Notes: generated from the sequence alone by a model not told the origin. Positions 8,722 through 17,157 are shown, numbered from the stretch's first letter. The stretch: DNA of 64,000 bases from Candidatus Competibacteraceae bacterium (GCA_016712625.1 JADJQQ010000004.1:620001-684000), one strand, 5' to 3'. A program made the numbers and translations.

Positions 8722-10692
8722 TCAGCGTTGCACGGTGAAGGTGGTGACTGGCACCACGGTATTGGGACCGATCGTACCTTTGAACACCGACTCTTGACCG
8801 CCCCGACTCAAGCGCACTTGAAACGGCGTTTCCTGGGGACGCGCTTCATCCTTGCGAGGAATGTAGCGAATTGAGATCTCATAAACGCCTAGCCCCGCCT
8901 TACCCGCGGGCCAAAACGCATTTTCGACGGGACGATCACTCAAATTGCCACGCGCCGTATTGGCATCGACATCCAAGGTTCCACCGCACTCGGCGGGATT
9001 GCGGAAATCCAACTGCTTTCCAGAGGGGCAGCGTACGACTAGATCCAGATCGCCGCGGCTATTCCACAGCAAGGTTGCCGTGATTTCACCAGTGGTCGCG
9101 CCGGTCGCGGACATGCGGTTGGCGAATTCCCGACGCTCTTCTGGAGTCGGTTCAGCCTTGACCGGTGGTTCGGGCGCAGGTTGATGAGGCTGGGATGGTC
9201 CAGACTGTAGCGAAGCGCGTCCGGTCAGGACATCCTCCAGCGCCCGTTCTGGCGGCGCGCCATCTGGCGGCGCGGGCGAGGACGATGGCGTCGATAAACC
9301 ACTGGCGGGATTTGACGAATCAACAATAGCGGCCGATGGCGGTTGCGTTCCAACAGTGAGCGCGGTTCGCGCCGGAACCGAAGAACTCGTCTCCGCCGTC
9401 TCAGTGGGCGCGCGGCTCGATTCATGGACTGGCGGCGTGGTGGTTGTTACAGCAGCCGTGCTTGGGCTTGAAACAGGCGCGGCGAATTCCCGCCCGCCAT
9501 CCACGTTTGGCTTCGGGCGAGTCAGAGCCAGTTCTTCGCGGCCGACTGTTGGAGCCGGTAACACACCCGCCACTTCCGCCGTACCTGATCGAGGCCTAAT
9601 CACACCCGCCTTTGCTTCATCCGGCAACTGGCATTGGCCCCGTTGACCAGCCAATTGCACCAGCAATTGTTCGAGCTGAACCCGCAAGGTGGTTTCCTCC
9701 TGCTGGGCCTGCCGTAGGCGACTATCACGATTTTCATTTGTCGACAGCGGGGCCAGATCAGCGTTGGGAGCTAATGTCCGTTGTCTTCCCAATCCCCAAT
9801 AAGCCGCCAGCAGCACTAGCAACAAAGCGATAGCGACCACGCTCCAGAAATAGCCAGACCCCACCACCACGTAGCGTAATAACGATGCGGCCGAAGCTTT
9901 GGAAGCCACGGGTGATTCGGTCTGTTCGGAACGTGGAATGGATTCAGATTCCAGTGGTCGCTCCCGCTGATCTGGCGATGCTGAAACTGATGCCTTAGTG
10001 TCTACTGAAGGTGATCGAGACTCCGGTGAAGGAAGCTCCACCGCTGGTTCTGGCAACGGCGGCGGCAAAGATTGCGCTCGTTGGTCGGATTCGCCAGAGG
10101 ATTCCACTGGCGGAACAGATTCCTCCGCGATGGCAGCACCCAATTCAGGTATGGCAACCGCTGGAATCACGACATCACGCGCTGATTGATCTGGCTCGCC
10201 CGGCGGCATCGAAGCTCGGACTGCACTGCCCGCCGCGCCCCAGAGCTGATCCAGCCCAAAACCCCAGCCGGTGATAACCGGTTTACCTTCAACAAGGAAG
10301 ATTTCAGTGTCAGCGGAAGAAGCCAGCACGGCGCGCAGTATCGCGCCCAATTGAGCCCGCCGCGCATCGTCGGAAGCGGCGTAGCGCTCCGCCAGTACGC
10401 GGCCGCGACCGAGCTGCTCGTTGACTTGCGCCAGAATTGACTGCCGCTCTTCAGCCGGCAGATCGCCTAACGGGACTGGTTTTTGATCGGGTTCACCCTC
10501 AGCGTACCAATCGATGCGGTTCTTCGCGCGATCCACCACCGGTTCCGCCAGTAAATAACCGGCATCGGGGCCTAATTCACTGGTCAGCACCGCTTTTATT
10601 TGCGGATATAAGGCGTGTAAGGGCTGGCCAAAACCGCCGACCTCCCGCACGCCGTCCAATTCACCGTGACCTAAGCGTAAATTACTTTTCAT
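8722..10692 (-). CDS. SrfA-like membrane protein with C-terminal YfaP/DUF2135-like domain
   Basis: A 656-residue protein. The N-terminus (GHGELDGVREVGGFGQPLHA ... RIDWYAEGE) resembles the SrfA family of enterobacterial srfABC loci, by my recollection of that family. A low-complexity Pro/Ser-rich part with one membrane helix at about 285-305 follows. The C-terminal 120 residues (LLWNSRGDLDLVVRCPSGK ... GGTLDVDAN) look like the YfaP/DUF2135 beta-sandwich, a putative extracytoplasmic binding domain. No srfB or srfC is in the window. Together with the small coiled-coil membrane protein downstream it may form an envelope complex; this is inference. The homology call is moderate and the role unknown. 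Confidence 0.55.
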   Translation of the reverse strand: MKSNLRLGHGELDGVREVGGFGQPLHALYPQIKAVLTSELGPDAGYLLAEPVVDRAKNRIDWYAEGEPDQKPVPLGDLPAEERQSILAQVNEQLGRGRVLAERYAASDDARRAQLGAILRAVLASSADTEIFLVEGKPVITGWGFGLDQLWGAAGSAVRASMPPGEPDQSARDVVIPAVAIPELGAAIAEESVPPVESSGESDQRAQSLPPPLPEPAVELPSPESRSPSVDTKASVSASPDQRERPLESESIPRSEQTESPVASKASAASLLRYVVVGSGYFWSVVAIALLLVLLAAYWGLGRQRTLAPNADLAPLSTNENRDSRLRQAQQEETTLRVQLEQLLVQLAGQRGQCQLPDEAKAGVIRPRSGTAEVAGVLPAPTVGREELALTRPKPNVDGGREFAAPVSSPSTAAVTTTTPPVHESSRAPTETAETSSSVPARTALTVGTQPPSAAIVDSSNPASGLSTPSSSPAPPDGAPPERALEDVLTGRASLQSGPSQPHQPAPEPPVKAEPTPEERREFANRMSATGATTGEITATLLWNSRGDLDLVVRCPSGKQLDFRNPAECGGTLDVDANTARGNLSDRPVENAFWPAGKAGLGVYEISIRYIPRKDEARPQETPFQVRLSRGGQESVFKGTIGPNTVVPVTTFTVQR

Positions 10693-11169
10693 GGAGCGCC
10701 TTAGCCTACCTCAAGCTCTTGCAGTGGAGTGTACCCAAAGTTTGCCAAAGCATTCAGGAAATCTCGTCGGTAAACCAATTGATGAAAGGACGGCCTATCT
10801 TGCTAAAACTAGCGAATCGCCGAAGTGCGTTTCGGAATGGGCAGATGAGAATGCTATAAATCAGGATAGCGTGAGTTGGCGGGAGGCTCCAGACTCGATG
10901 CGGGATTAAAGGGGCGTCCGATCACTCAACGCCGGACAATTCGTTGCAAGAATCGAGACCCACCTGATGGCGAGATCGTAACCGCCATGTCGCAGGTTTT
11001 GTCGGGACTGGTGGCATCGAAACCCGCTTAATGATAACCTTATGCTCCATGGTAAAGCCGGTTACAGAGCGGCCAGGTAGGGTCAAAATCCCGCGCGGAC
11101 GAGGTTGAACCGGCTCGTTTTAATGACTTCTCAACCCCAACGCATTCCATAATAGAGGGGATTTAATCG
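10693..11169. other. Intergenic region between srfA-like gene and pckG
   Basis: This 477-bp divergent spacer holds no convincing gene. Reading frames here lack ribosome binding sites and recognisable sequence. It must contain promoters for both flanking genes, but I see no clear sigma-70 box or operator. GAGGGG at 11155-11160 is the pckG ribosome binding site. Confidence 0.6.
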
Positions 11170-13023
11170 ATGGCAATTGCTCACGATGGTAAAAACCGCA
11201 CCAACAACGCCAAACTTTTGCAATGGGTGGAGGAGATCGCCGCCCTGACCATGCCGGATCGCATCCATTGGTGCGATGGTTCCGAAGCAGAGAATCAAAA
11301 ATTATGCGACGAAATGGTCGCTTCCGGCACCTTCACCAAACTGAACCCGGAAAAACGCCCCAACTCCTATCTGGCCCGCTCTCATCCGTCCGATGTGGCG
11401 CGCGTCGAAGACCGCACCTTCATCTGCTCGGCCAACAAGGAAGACGCCGGCCCGACTAACAATTGGGCACCGCCGGAAGAAATGCGCGCTCAGCTGAAAG
11501 AGCAGTTCAAAGGCTGTATGCGCGGCCGCACGATGTACGTCATTCCGTTTAGCATGGGACCCATCGGCAGCCCCATCGCCCAGATCGGTATCGAGATCAC
11601 CGACTCGGCTTATGTGGTCGTTAACATGCGCATCATGACCCGCATGGGTCAGAAAGTGCTAGATACCCTGGGCGGCGATGGCTTTTTCATTCCCTGCGTC
11701 CATTCGGTTGGCGCGCCGCTCGAACCCGGCCAGAAAGATGTGCCGTGGCCGTGCGAGCCGGACATCGGCCGCAAGGCGATTGTCCATTATCCCGAAACCC
11801 GCGAAATCTGGTCCTATGGTTCCGGTTACGGCGGCAACGCCCTGCTTGGCAAGAAGTGTCTGGCGCTGCGCATCGCCTCGGCGATGGCCCGCGACGAAGG
11901 CTGGCTGGCCGAGCACATGCTGATTCTGGGTCTGGAATCGCCCAAGGGTGACAAGACCTACGTCGCGGCGGCTTTCCCCAGCGCCTGCGGCAAAACCAAT
12001 CTGGCCATGATCGTACCGCCCAAGGGCTTCGGCAACTGGAAGGCGCTGACCGTGGGCGATGACATCGCCTGGATCAAACCCCGTCCAGATGGCACCTTGC
12101 GCGCTATCAACCCTGAAGCCGGCTTCTTCGGCGTCGCGCCCGGCACCTCCTACGATTCCAACCCGATGGCGATGGAGTCGATCAAGGCCAACACCATCTT
12201 TACCAACGTGGTGCTGACCGACGACGGCGACGTGTGGTGGGAAGGCATGGGCGTCGAAGCCCCGAAGCATGGCATCGATTGGCAGGGTAACGACTGGACG
12301 CCGGATTCCGGCAAGCTGGGCGCCCATGCTAACTCACGCTTCACCGCCCCCGCCGGGCAGTGCCCGACTATCGACCCGGCGTGGGAAGACCCCGCTGGCG
12401 TGCCGATTTCGGCCTTTATCTTCGGCGGTCGTCTATCCAAGACCTTCCCGCTGGTCTACCAAGCCTACGACTGGAACCACGGCGTATTCATGGCCGCCAC
12501 CATGGGTTCGGAAGCCACCGCCGCCGCCATTGGCGTCACCGGCATCCGCCGTGATCCGTTTGCCATGCTGCCGTTCTGCGGCTACAACATGGCGTCCTAC
12601 TGGAACCACTGGGTCAACATGGGCAAGAAGTCTGGCCTGAAGCTGCCCAAGATCTTCCGCACCAACTGGTTCCGCAAGGATGCCAATGGCAAGTTCGTGT
12701 GGCCGGGCTACGGTCAGAACATGCGGGTGCTGGAGTGGATCGTCGAGCGGGTCGACGACAAGGTGGGTGCTTTGGAAAGCCCCTTCGGTTACATGCCGCG
12801 CTATGAAGATATGGATTTTGAAGGACTGGACTTCTCCAAGGAGCAATTTGCGACCATCACTAACATCAGCCGCGCCGAGGCGGCGGCCGAAGTCGAGGAA
12901 ATCAAGGGTTTCTTCGATAAGTTTGGTCAAAAGCTGCCCCCGGAACTCGAGGCACAACGCCAGGAATTCGGCAAGCGCGTCGAGAAAGCGCCGGAAGTGT
13001 GGAAGGCGGTAGAATCCGCCTAA
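11170..13023 (+). CDS. pckG: Phosphoenolpyruvate carboxykinase (GTP)
   Basis: Catalyses oxaloacetate + GTP to PEP + CO2 + GDP, the entry to gluconeogenesis or, in reverse, anaplerotic CO2 fixation. The 617-residue length fits the GTP family, which is unrelated in sequence to the ATP-dependent E. coli enzyme. The P-loop FPSACGKTN lies near residues 272-280, just after the kinase-1a region. Other family features are the substrate-site RSHPSDVARVEDRTF stretch near residue 79 and FGGRLSKTFPLVYQ near 417. GAGGGG lies 9 nt upstream. It is monocistronic, with a perfect terminator behind it. With maeA, maeB and fumarase in the same window it defines the C3/C4 node. Confidence 0.97.
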   Translation: MAIAHDGKNRTNNAKLLQWVEEIAALTMPDRIHWCDGSEAENQKLCDEMVASGTFTKLNPEKRPNSYLARSHPSDVARVEDRTFICSANKEDAGPTNNWAPPEEMRAQLKEQFKGCMRGRTMYVIPFSMGPIGSPIAQIGIEITDSAYVVVNMRIMTRMGQKVLDTLGGDGFFIPCVHSVGAPLEPGQKDVPWPCEPDIGRKAIVHYPETREIWSYGSGYGGNALLGKKCLALRIASAMARDEGWLAEHMLILGLESPKGDKTYVAAAFPSACGKTNLAMIVPPKGFGNWKALTVGDDIAWIKPRPDGTLRAINPEAGFFGVAPGTSYDSNPMAMESIKANTIFTNVVLTDDGDVWWEGMGVEAPKHGIDWQGNDWTPDSGKLGAHANSRFTAPAGQCPTIDPAWEDPAGVPISAFIFGGRLSKTFPLVYQAYDWNHGVFMAATMGSEATAAAIGVTGIRRDPFAMLPFCGYNMASYWNHWVNMGKKSGLKLPKIFRTNWFRKDANGKFVWPGYGQNMRVLEWIVERVDDKVGALESPFGYMPRYEDMDFEGLDFSKEQFATITNISRAEAAAEVEEIKGFFDKFGQKLPPELEAQRQEFGKRVEKAPEVWKAVESA

Positions 13024-13071
13024 GTTCGGTGCTCAGCGCGGCCTTGGCGGGCCGCGCCAGCAATCAGAACG

Positions 13072-13105
13072 AACAGAAATGCCGACATATGTCGGCATTT
13101 CTGTT
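13072..13105 (+). terminator. Rho-independent terminator of pckG
   Basis: A perfect 34-nt palindrome (AACAGAAATGCCGACAT and its complement) ends in TTTT and starts about 50 nt after the pckG stop. It is the cleanest terminator in the window. The perfect symmetry means it could also be read as a hairpin on the minus strand. Confidence 0.9.
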
Positions 13106-13295
13106 TTAAAGCCAGCAAATCATCATGGTTCTTTCCAAAAAAACGCTGTACTTTTTATGAATTGTGAGATCTTATCCTGAACTTACCTACTCCAAAGGAA
13201 GGCATAAGCAGTCAGTTTTTGGTCATTTTACCTCAAGCAAAACCAGTCAATGATCGTTTCATTTTTCGGATAGCAATAATTTAAGGAGCGAATGT

Positions 13296-14600
13296 ATGGC
13301 AATCAGTTTGTTAGAAACCTTAAAAAGCCAATTGAGCGACGAGCTAATCGGTCTCCTCAGCCGTTTGACGGGAGAGCAGCCCACCCTAACCCAAGCGGCG
13401 GCTGAACGGGCAGGTGAGGCGACTCTGGCGGGTTTATTGCGCCAAGGCGCGACACCAGAGGGAGCAACCGCACTCGCCAAACTGCTCAATGACCGCAATT
13501 TTCATGGCAGTGCTTTGACCGATCTTCCAGCTAAATTACGTGACCCCACCTCGGCCACGGGTTTGATCGATCAAGGAAAGGCGTTGTTAACCTCGCTGTT
13601 TGGAGAACGGGTCGACGGTCTGATTCGCTGGATATCTAACAGCAGCGGCGTGGGGCAAGGTTCCGCCTTTTCCATGATGAGTCTGATCGCGCCGGTGGTA
13701 CTGAATTTCATAAAACGTCAATTCGGCGGCAACGCGGACGCTGCTGGTCTGTCGAATTATCTCAGTGGTGAGCGGAGCGTACTTGAACGCAGCGCTCCCG
13801 CAGGATTATTGCCGGTGCTAGGTTGGCGGGATTGGGCGATGGCCCCCGCTAGCGCGACTGAAACCGCGCGGAGCGTCCGAACCACACCGGCGGCGGTAAG
13901 TGCAATATCCCCACCGGAAGAACGCAAGGATTCTTCCTGGTATTGGCTGGCTTTACCATTACTTCTACTGCTACTCGCCGGCCTGTTTTTGATGCGCGGC
14001 TGTAATCCCGCGGAAGGGCCAGTTAGCAGCGTGCCTGCCATCAAGGAACCGACCAGCGCCCCTACGCCAACAGCGCCTAAACCAGCAGTGGTGACCCCCG
14101 CGCCGGTGCCTAAACCAGCACCAGAAACCGCCCCCACGGAGCCGCGCCCGGTCGAACTAGTGCTCCGCGACAATACAAAGCTGATGGTATGGCCGGACAG
14201 TATCGAACGCCAACTAGTCGCCTTTATTGAGGATACCAAGAAGGTTCCTGACGAAAAAAATTGGTTTACCTTTGATCGACTGGATTTTGAAACCGGTAGC
14301 GCTACGCTCAAACCGACGTCTCAGGAACGTTTAAAACATGTTGCCGCAGTGCTTAAGGCTTATCCGTCAGTCCGCATCAAGATTGGTGGCTATACGGATA
14401 ATACTGGCGATCCACAGAAGAATCTCCAGCTCTCCGATGATCGCGCCAAAGCCGCCAAGCAGATACTAGTGAATCTAGGCATCGACGGCGGTCGAGTGGA
14501 AGCGGAGGGTTATGGCCAGCAATATCCAGTGGCGGATAATGCCACGGAGGAGGGACGGCAAAAGAATCGCCGGGTGGATATTCGGGTCACCGCTAAATAA
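13296..14600 (+). CDS. DUF937-OmpA domain protein
   Basis: A 434-residue protein combining an N-terminal DUF937 (YidB-like) region (about 1-165), a membrane helix at about 212-232 and a C-terminal OmpA peptidoglycan-binding domain (about 320-434). The OmpA motifs include NTGDPQKNLQLSDDRAKAAK and the terminal KNRRVDIRV. A Pro/Ala-rich linker separates helix and OmpA domain. The topology suggests an inner-membrane anchor whose periplasmic domain grips the cell wall, as in MotB- or TagL-like proteins, but neither motor nor secretion genes are nearby. AAGGAG lies 7 nt before the ATG. It is transcribed alone between pckG and a terminator-like hairpin. Function unknown. Confidence 0.82.
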   Translation: MAISLLETLKSQLSDELIGLLSRLTGEQPTLTQAAAERAGEATLAGLLRQGATPEGATALAKLLNDRNFHGSALTDLPAKLRDPTSATGLIDQGKALLTSLFGERVDGLIRWISNSSGVGQGSAFSMMSLIAPVVLNFIKRQFGGNADAAGLSNYLSGERSVLERSAPAGLLPVLGWRDWAMAPASATETARSVRTTPAAVSAISPPEERKDSSWYWLALPLLLLLLAGLFLMRGCNPAEGPVSSVPAIKEPTSAPTPTAPKPAVVTPAPVPKPAPETAPTEPRPVELVLRDNTKLMVWPDSIERQLVAFIEDTKKVPDEKNWFTFDRLDFETGSATLKPTSQERLKHVAAVLKAYPSVRIKIGGYTDNTGDPQKNLQLSDDRAKAAKQILVNLGIDGGRVEAEGYGQQYPVADNATEEGRQKNRRVDIRVTAK

Positions 14601-14620
14601 GTAACCCCATTGCTAGCAGC

Positions 14621-14647
14621 TGGGCCTCCGAATTTGTCGGAGGCCCA
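14621..14647. terminator. Terminator-like hairpin between ompA-like and ahpD-like genes
   Basis: An 11-bp perfect stem (TGGGCCTCCGA / TCGGAGGCCCA) with a 5-nt loop lies 20 nt after the DUF937-OmpA stop, between convergent genes. A U-tract is not obvious on either side, so efficiency is uncertain. Confidence 0.6.
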
Positions 14648-14732
14648 TCAAAGCTCAGGCTACCGCTGTTCTTTCGATACAAACAAAATAGTATTGTCGA
14701 AATCGCTAGTACGGCTTGATCATAGCTACTCA

Positions 14733-15086
14733 TCAAGGGACTGCTGTAAAAATCACTTCCATCACCCGCAACGCGAAACGCGCGGAAACCGTGGCGGGGC
14801 CGCCACCCATTTCGATCCCCACTGCCACCGCTTCCAGGCACCTCATCGTAGCTTGCCCCGGCTTTGGCGGCTTGTTCAATGCGCCACTGCATAGAGGACT
14901 TGCGGTTGATCTGCACCGATATCCCTATCGCGATCAATGCCTTGGTTTTTTTGGCAGCGCGGCGTCCGCGTAAGTCGCGTGCTCCATGGCTAGAAAAGCG
15001 TTGTAGACCCGAGACTTTTTCTCGACCAAAGCTTGATGCGCCCATTGCCGGGTTGGGGAAAATTCGGCCAGTTTCGTTTGATCCAT
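14733..15086 (-). pseudogene. AhpD/carboxymuconolactone decarboxylase-family protein with two frameshifts
   Basis: Read in pieces, the minus strand gives a complete CMD/AhpD-like protein of about 117 residues. It starts MDQTKLAEFSPTRQWAHQ, continues KKTKALIAIGISVQ and ends GGGPATVSARFALRVMEV. Three frames are needed. The first shift is in a run of seven A near 14950, which would read through with eight. The second is an extra base near 14843 (GAGGTGCCTGGAA). The usual CxxC/His active site of AhpD is not evident: the Cys positions read NRKSSMQWR. The ATG lies 3 nt after the dehalogenase stop with GGAG inside that gene's end, so it belonged to that operon. Homopolymer position makes sequencing error possible. 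Confidence 0.75.
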
Positions 15087-15089
15087 CGC

Positions 15090-15968
15090 TTACTCCTTCG
15101 CCAGAAATTCCCGCAGCACCGTTATCACAGCTTCCGGTTTTTCTTCCGGCAGAAAATGGCCGCAATCCAATGCTTGGCCTTCCACCTGCTCGGCGTATTG
15201 CCGCCAAACGTCCAATACCTGATAGGTGCGCTGGACAAAGCCCTTCACGCCCCACAGCACCAGCAGCGGACAACGAATTTTTTGCTCAAGGCTCGCTTCA
15301 TCGTGTAGAAGATCGATGCTGGCCGCTGCCCGGTAATCATCGCAAGAGGCTCGGATGGTTTCTGGATTACTGAAACAACGAATGTAGTCAGCTACCGCTT
15401 CCGGCGCGAACTGGGCATTAGGGGCGCTCCAACGCTTTAGCTTTTCGGTGAGGTAATAGGCTGGATCGACTCCGATCATATGTTCCGGCAAGCCGTTGGG
15501 CTGGATCAGAAAAAACCAGTGATAGTAGCCGGTCGCAAAAGCCTGGTCGGTATGCTTGAACATGTGATAGGTCGGCACGATATCCATGATGCAGGCTTTC
15601 TTGACCCGATCCGGATAATCGAGCGCCAAGCGATGCGCGACTCTGGCCCCACGATCATGGCCCACCACGCTAAATTCCCGATAACCGAAATAGTCCATCA
15701 GTTCGACCATATCCTGGGCCATCGCCCGCTTGGCATAAAACCGGTGATCGGGAGTGCTTTTAGGTTTGGAACTGTCGCCATAGCCGCGTAAATCCGGGCA
15801 AATGACCCGAAAGTCACTGGTCAAATGGGGCGCGACCTGATGCCACATGGTGTGGGTTTGCGGATAGCCGTGCAACAACAGCAGCGGCGGACCCGCGCCG
15901 CCATGTTCCATGAAAATAGCGGCGCCTTTGGTGGTAATCTGGATCTTGTTAAATTCCTTGCTAAGCAT
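15090..15968 (-). CDS. Haloacetate (fluoroacetate) dehalogenase-like alpha/beta hydrolase
   Basis: Alpha/beta hydrolase that would cleave the carbon-halogen bond of haloacetates to glycolate. From the ATG at 15968 the nucleophile is Asp105 in GHDRGAR, with Asp129 (IMDI) and His271 (CGHF) as likely triad partners. His150-Trp151 and Tyr212 (DDYRA) match the halide pocket His155-Trp156-Tyr219 of the structurally known fluoroacetate dehalogenases (FAc-DEX, RPA1163), with a constant offset of 5 to 7. DLRGYGDSSKP supplies the carboxylate-binding Arg. An in-frame GTG at 15983 is an alternative start. Neighbours are a VOC protein upstream and an AhpD-like gene 3 nt downstream. Epoxide hydrolases share the fold, but the HW pair favours dehalogenase. 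Confidence 0.78.
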   Translation of the reverse strand: MLSKEFNKIQITTKGAAIFMEHGGAGPPLLLLHGYPQTHTMWHQVAPHLTSDFRVICPDLRGYGDSSKPKSTPDHRFYAKRAMAQDMVELMDYFGYREFSVVGHDRGARVAHRLALDYPDRVKKACIMDIVPTYHMFKHTDQAFATGYYHWFFLIQPNGLPEHMIGVDPAYYLTEKLKRWSAPNAQFAPEAVADYIRCFSNPETIRASCDDYRAAASIDLLHDEASLEQKIRCPLLVLWGVKGFVQRTYQVLDVWRQYAEQVEGQALDCGHFLPEEKPEAVITVLREFLAKE

Positions 15969-16007
15969 GGTTTGCCCGCCCACCCCGCTTGAGTTTGCTT
16001 TACCGCC

Positions 16008-16397
16008 TTAAGCCGTAATCTCAATCCGGTTGCCGTCCGGGTCGAGAACCACGCTTTCATAGTAGCCATCGCCGGTACGACGTGGCCCATCCAGGATTGG
16101 AAAACCATCATCCTTAAGCCGTTGGGTTAGGGTATCGACCTGCTGCTCAGAGCTGACGGAAATCGCCAGGTGTGTAAAGCCCATCCGCTGCGCGCCCGGT
16201 TCGATGACCACCGGCGAGAGCGTCGTTGTCTTCATGGCTTCAATTCGCGCGCCATCGGCGAAGCGGAGGAAACAGGATTCAAACCCTTTGGTAGGATTCA
16301 CATAGCTCGCACCGGCAACCGCTCCAAAGTAGGCGCTATAGAATTGCTTGCACCGTTCCAGATCAGTCGTCCAAAGCGCAATGTGTCCGATACGCAT
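16008..16397 (-). CDS. VOC-family (glyoxalase/bleomycin-resistance fold) protein
   Basis: A 129-residue vicinal-oxygen-chelate protein with two beta-alpha-beta-beta-beta modules. The N-terminal GHIALWTTDLERCKQFY and C-terminal VVLDPDGNRIEITA are family signatures. Candidate metal ligands are His near residue 5, His in FTHLAI and Glu in RIEI. It resembles the YaeR group rather than true GloA. The ATG at 16397 follows GGGG at suitable distance; a TTG two codons upstream is less likely. It heads the operon with the dehalogenase 40 nt downstream. The substrate is unknown; glutathione- or metal-dependent handling of a reactive small molecule is possible. Confidence 0.8.
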   Translation of the reverse strand: MRIGHIALWTTDLERCKQFYSAYFGAVAGASYVNPTKGFESCFLRFADGARIEAMKTTTLSPVVIEPGAQRMGFTHLAISVSSEQQVDTLTQRLKDDGFPILDGPRRTGDGYYESVVLDPDGNRIEITA

Positions 16398-16452
16398 GCT
16401 CAAGCCCCATATCCAACCGATAGGCGTTCAGAGACCATTATTTTTCAAATCA

Positions 16453-16540
16453 AATCAATCGAATAGCCGTCCGGGTCTTCGATAAAGGAAATGAGCATGA
16501 TTACTCATTCATCGGCCCAGCCGCGCGCGCAATGATGGCG
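16453..16540 (-). pseudogene. 3' remnant of a duplicated gloA
   Basis: This stretch is clearly similar to the last third of the intact gloA at 16774-17157. It reads ISFIEDPDGYSIDLI followed by a stop, against the intact ISFIEDPDGYPIELIGRK. Upstream the similarity continues (ATCGGCCCAGCCGCGCGC against ATCGGCCCGGCCTCGCGC) but the frame is lost. No N-terminal part is present. It is a decayed tandem copy, about 330 bp from its parent. Confidence 0.75.
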
Positions 16541-16584
16541 CCCTCCCGGACACGCCATCACGCGCAGACAGCGCGCCACCAAGG

Positions 16585-16725
16585 TTACGAGTCGGATGGA
16601 CCGGGCTGCGGGTCAGGGCTTTTATCGAGTTTGCGCTGGTTTTTCTCCTGTTGCTTTTCTTCCTGCTTCTTTTTCTTAGCAAGGTCTCGCTGGCGTTTTT
16701 CGTACTGATAGTTAGGCTTGGCCAA
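16585..16725 (-). CDS. Small lysine-rich protein, TTG start
   Basis: A 46-residue, highly charged protein beginning (M)AKPNYQYEKRQRDLAKKKKQ-like: the encoded first codon is TTG, preceded 6 nt upstream by a perfect AAGGAG. It ends with a Pro/Ser/Asp tail. I recall short proteins of this shape (xKPNYxFEKRQRELAKKKKxEEK) as widespread in gammaproteobacteria, with no known function. The strong ribosome binding site and the unbroken charged pattern support a real gene. It lies between the gloA remnant and intact gloA and may be co-transcribed with gloA. Confidence 0.7.
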   Translation of the reverse strand: MAKPNYQYEKRQRDLAKKKKQEEKQQEKNQRKLDKSPDPQPGPSDS

Positions 16726-16773
16726 TAGTGCTCCTTCAGAAAAAGTAATGGACAATACAGTGATTTCGACCGG

Positions 16774-17157
16774 TTATTTTCTACCGATCAACTCGATGGG
16801 ATAACCGTCCGGGTCTTCGATAAAGGAGATGATTGTGGCTCCCGCATTCATCGGCCCGGCCTCGCGCAAGATTTTACCGCCCCGATTTTTCACCTCTTCG
16901 GTGGCGCGATACACATCATCGACTTCCAAAGCGATATGGCCGTAAGCGGTGCCCATCTCGTAGCGATCCACGCCCCAATTGTAGGTCAGTTCGATGACGC
17001 TGTGCTCGGATTCCGCGCCGTAGCCCAGAAAGGCCAAGGTGAATTTGCCATCGGGATAATCCTTCTGACGGAGTAACTTCATCCCCAGGATTTCGGTATA
17101 AAACCGAATTGAGCGATCCAGATCGCCCGTTCTCAACATCGTGTGCAAAATGCGCAT
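16774..17157 (-). CDS. gloA: Lactoylglutathione lyase (glyoxalase I)
   Basis: Converts the methylglyoxal-glutathione hemithioacetal to S-lactoylglutathione in the cytoplasm. The four metal ligands of the E. coli enzyme are in register: His5, Glu56, His74 and Glu122. Length (127 aa) fits the Ni-dependent short class. MRILHTMLRTGDLDRSI is a typical start, and GAGGAG lies 7 nt before the ATG. A degenerate copy of its 3' end lies about 330 bp downstream. The glutathione supply gene gshA is also in this window. Confidence 0.95.
   Translation of the reverse strand: MRILHTMLRTGDLDRSIRFYTEILGMKLLRQKDYPDGKFTLAFLGYGAESEHSVIELTYNWGVDRYEMGTAYGHIALEVDDVYRATEEVKNRGGKILREAGPMNAGATIISFIEDPDGYPIELIGRK

Noticed and set aside
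11659..12327. Long open frame antisense to pckG (222 codons)
   Set aside because: It mirrors the coding frame of pckG, has no family resemblance, and no ribosome binding site; typical GC-rich shadow.
14593..15273. 226-codon minus-strand frame read as one protein
   Set aside because: Only its central part is AhpD-like; the ends are out-of-frame segments of the dehalogenase and spacer. Treated as a frameshifted short gene.
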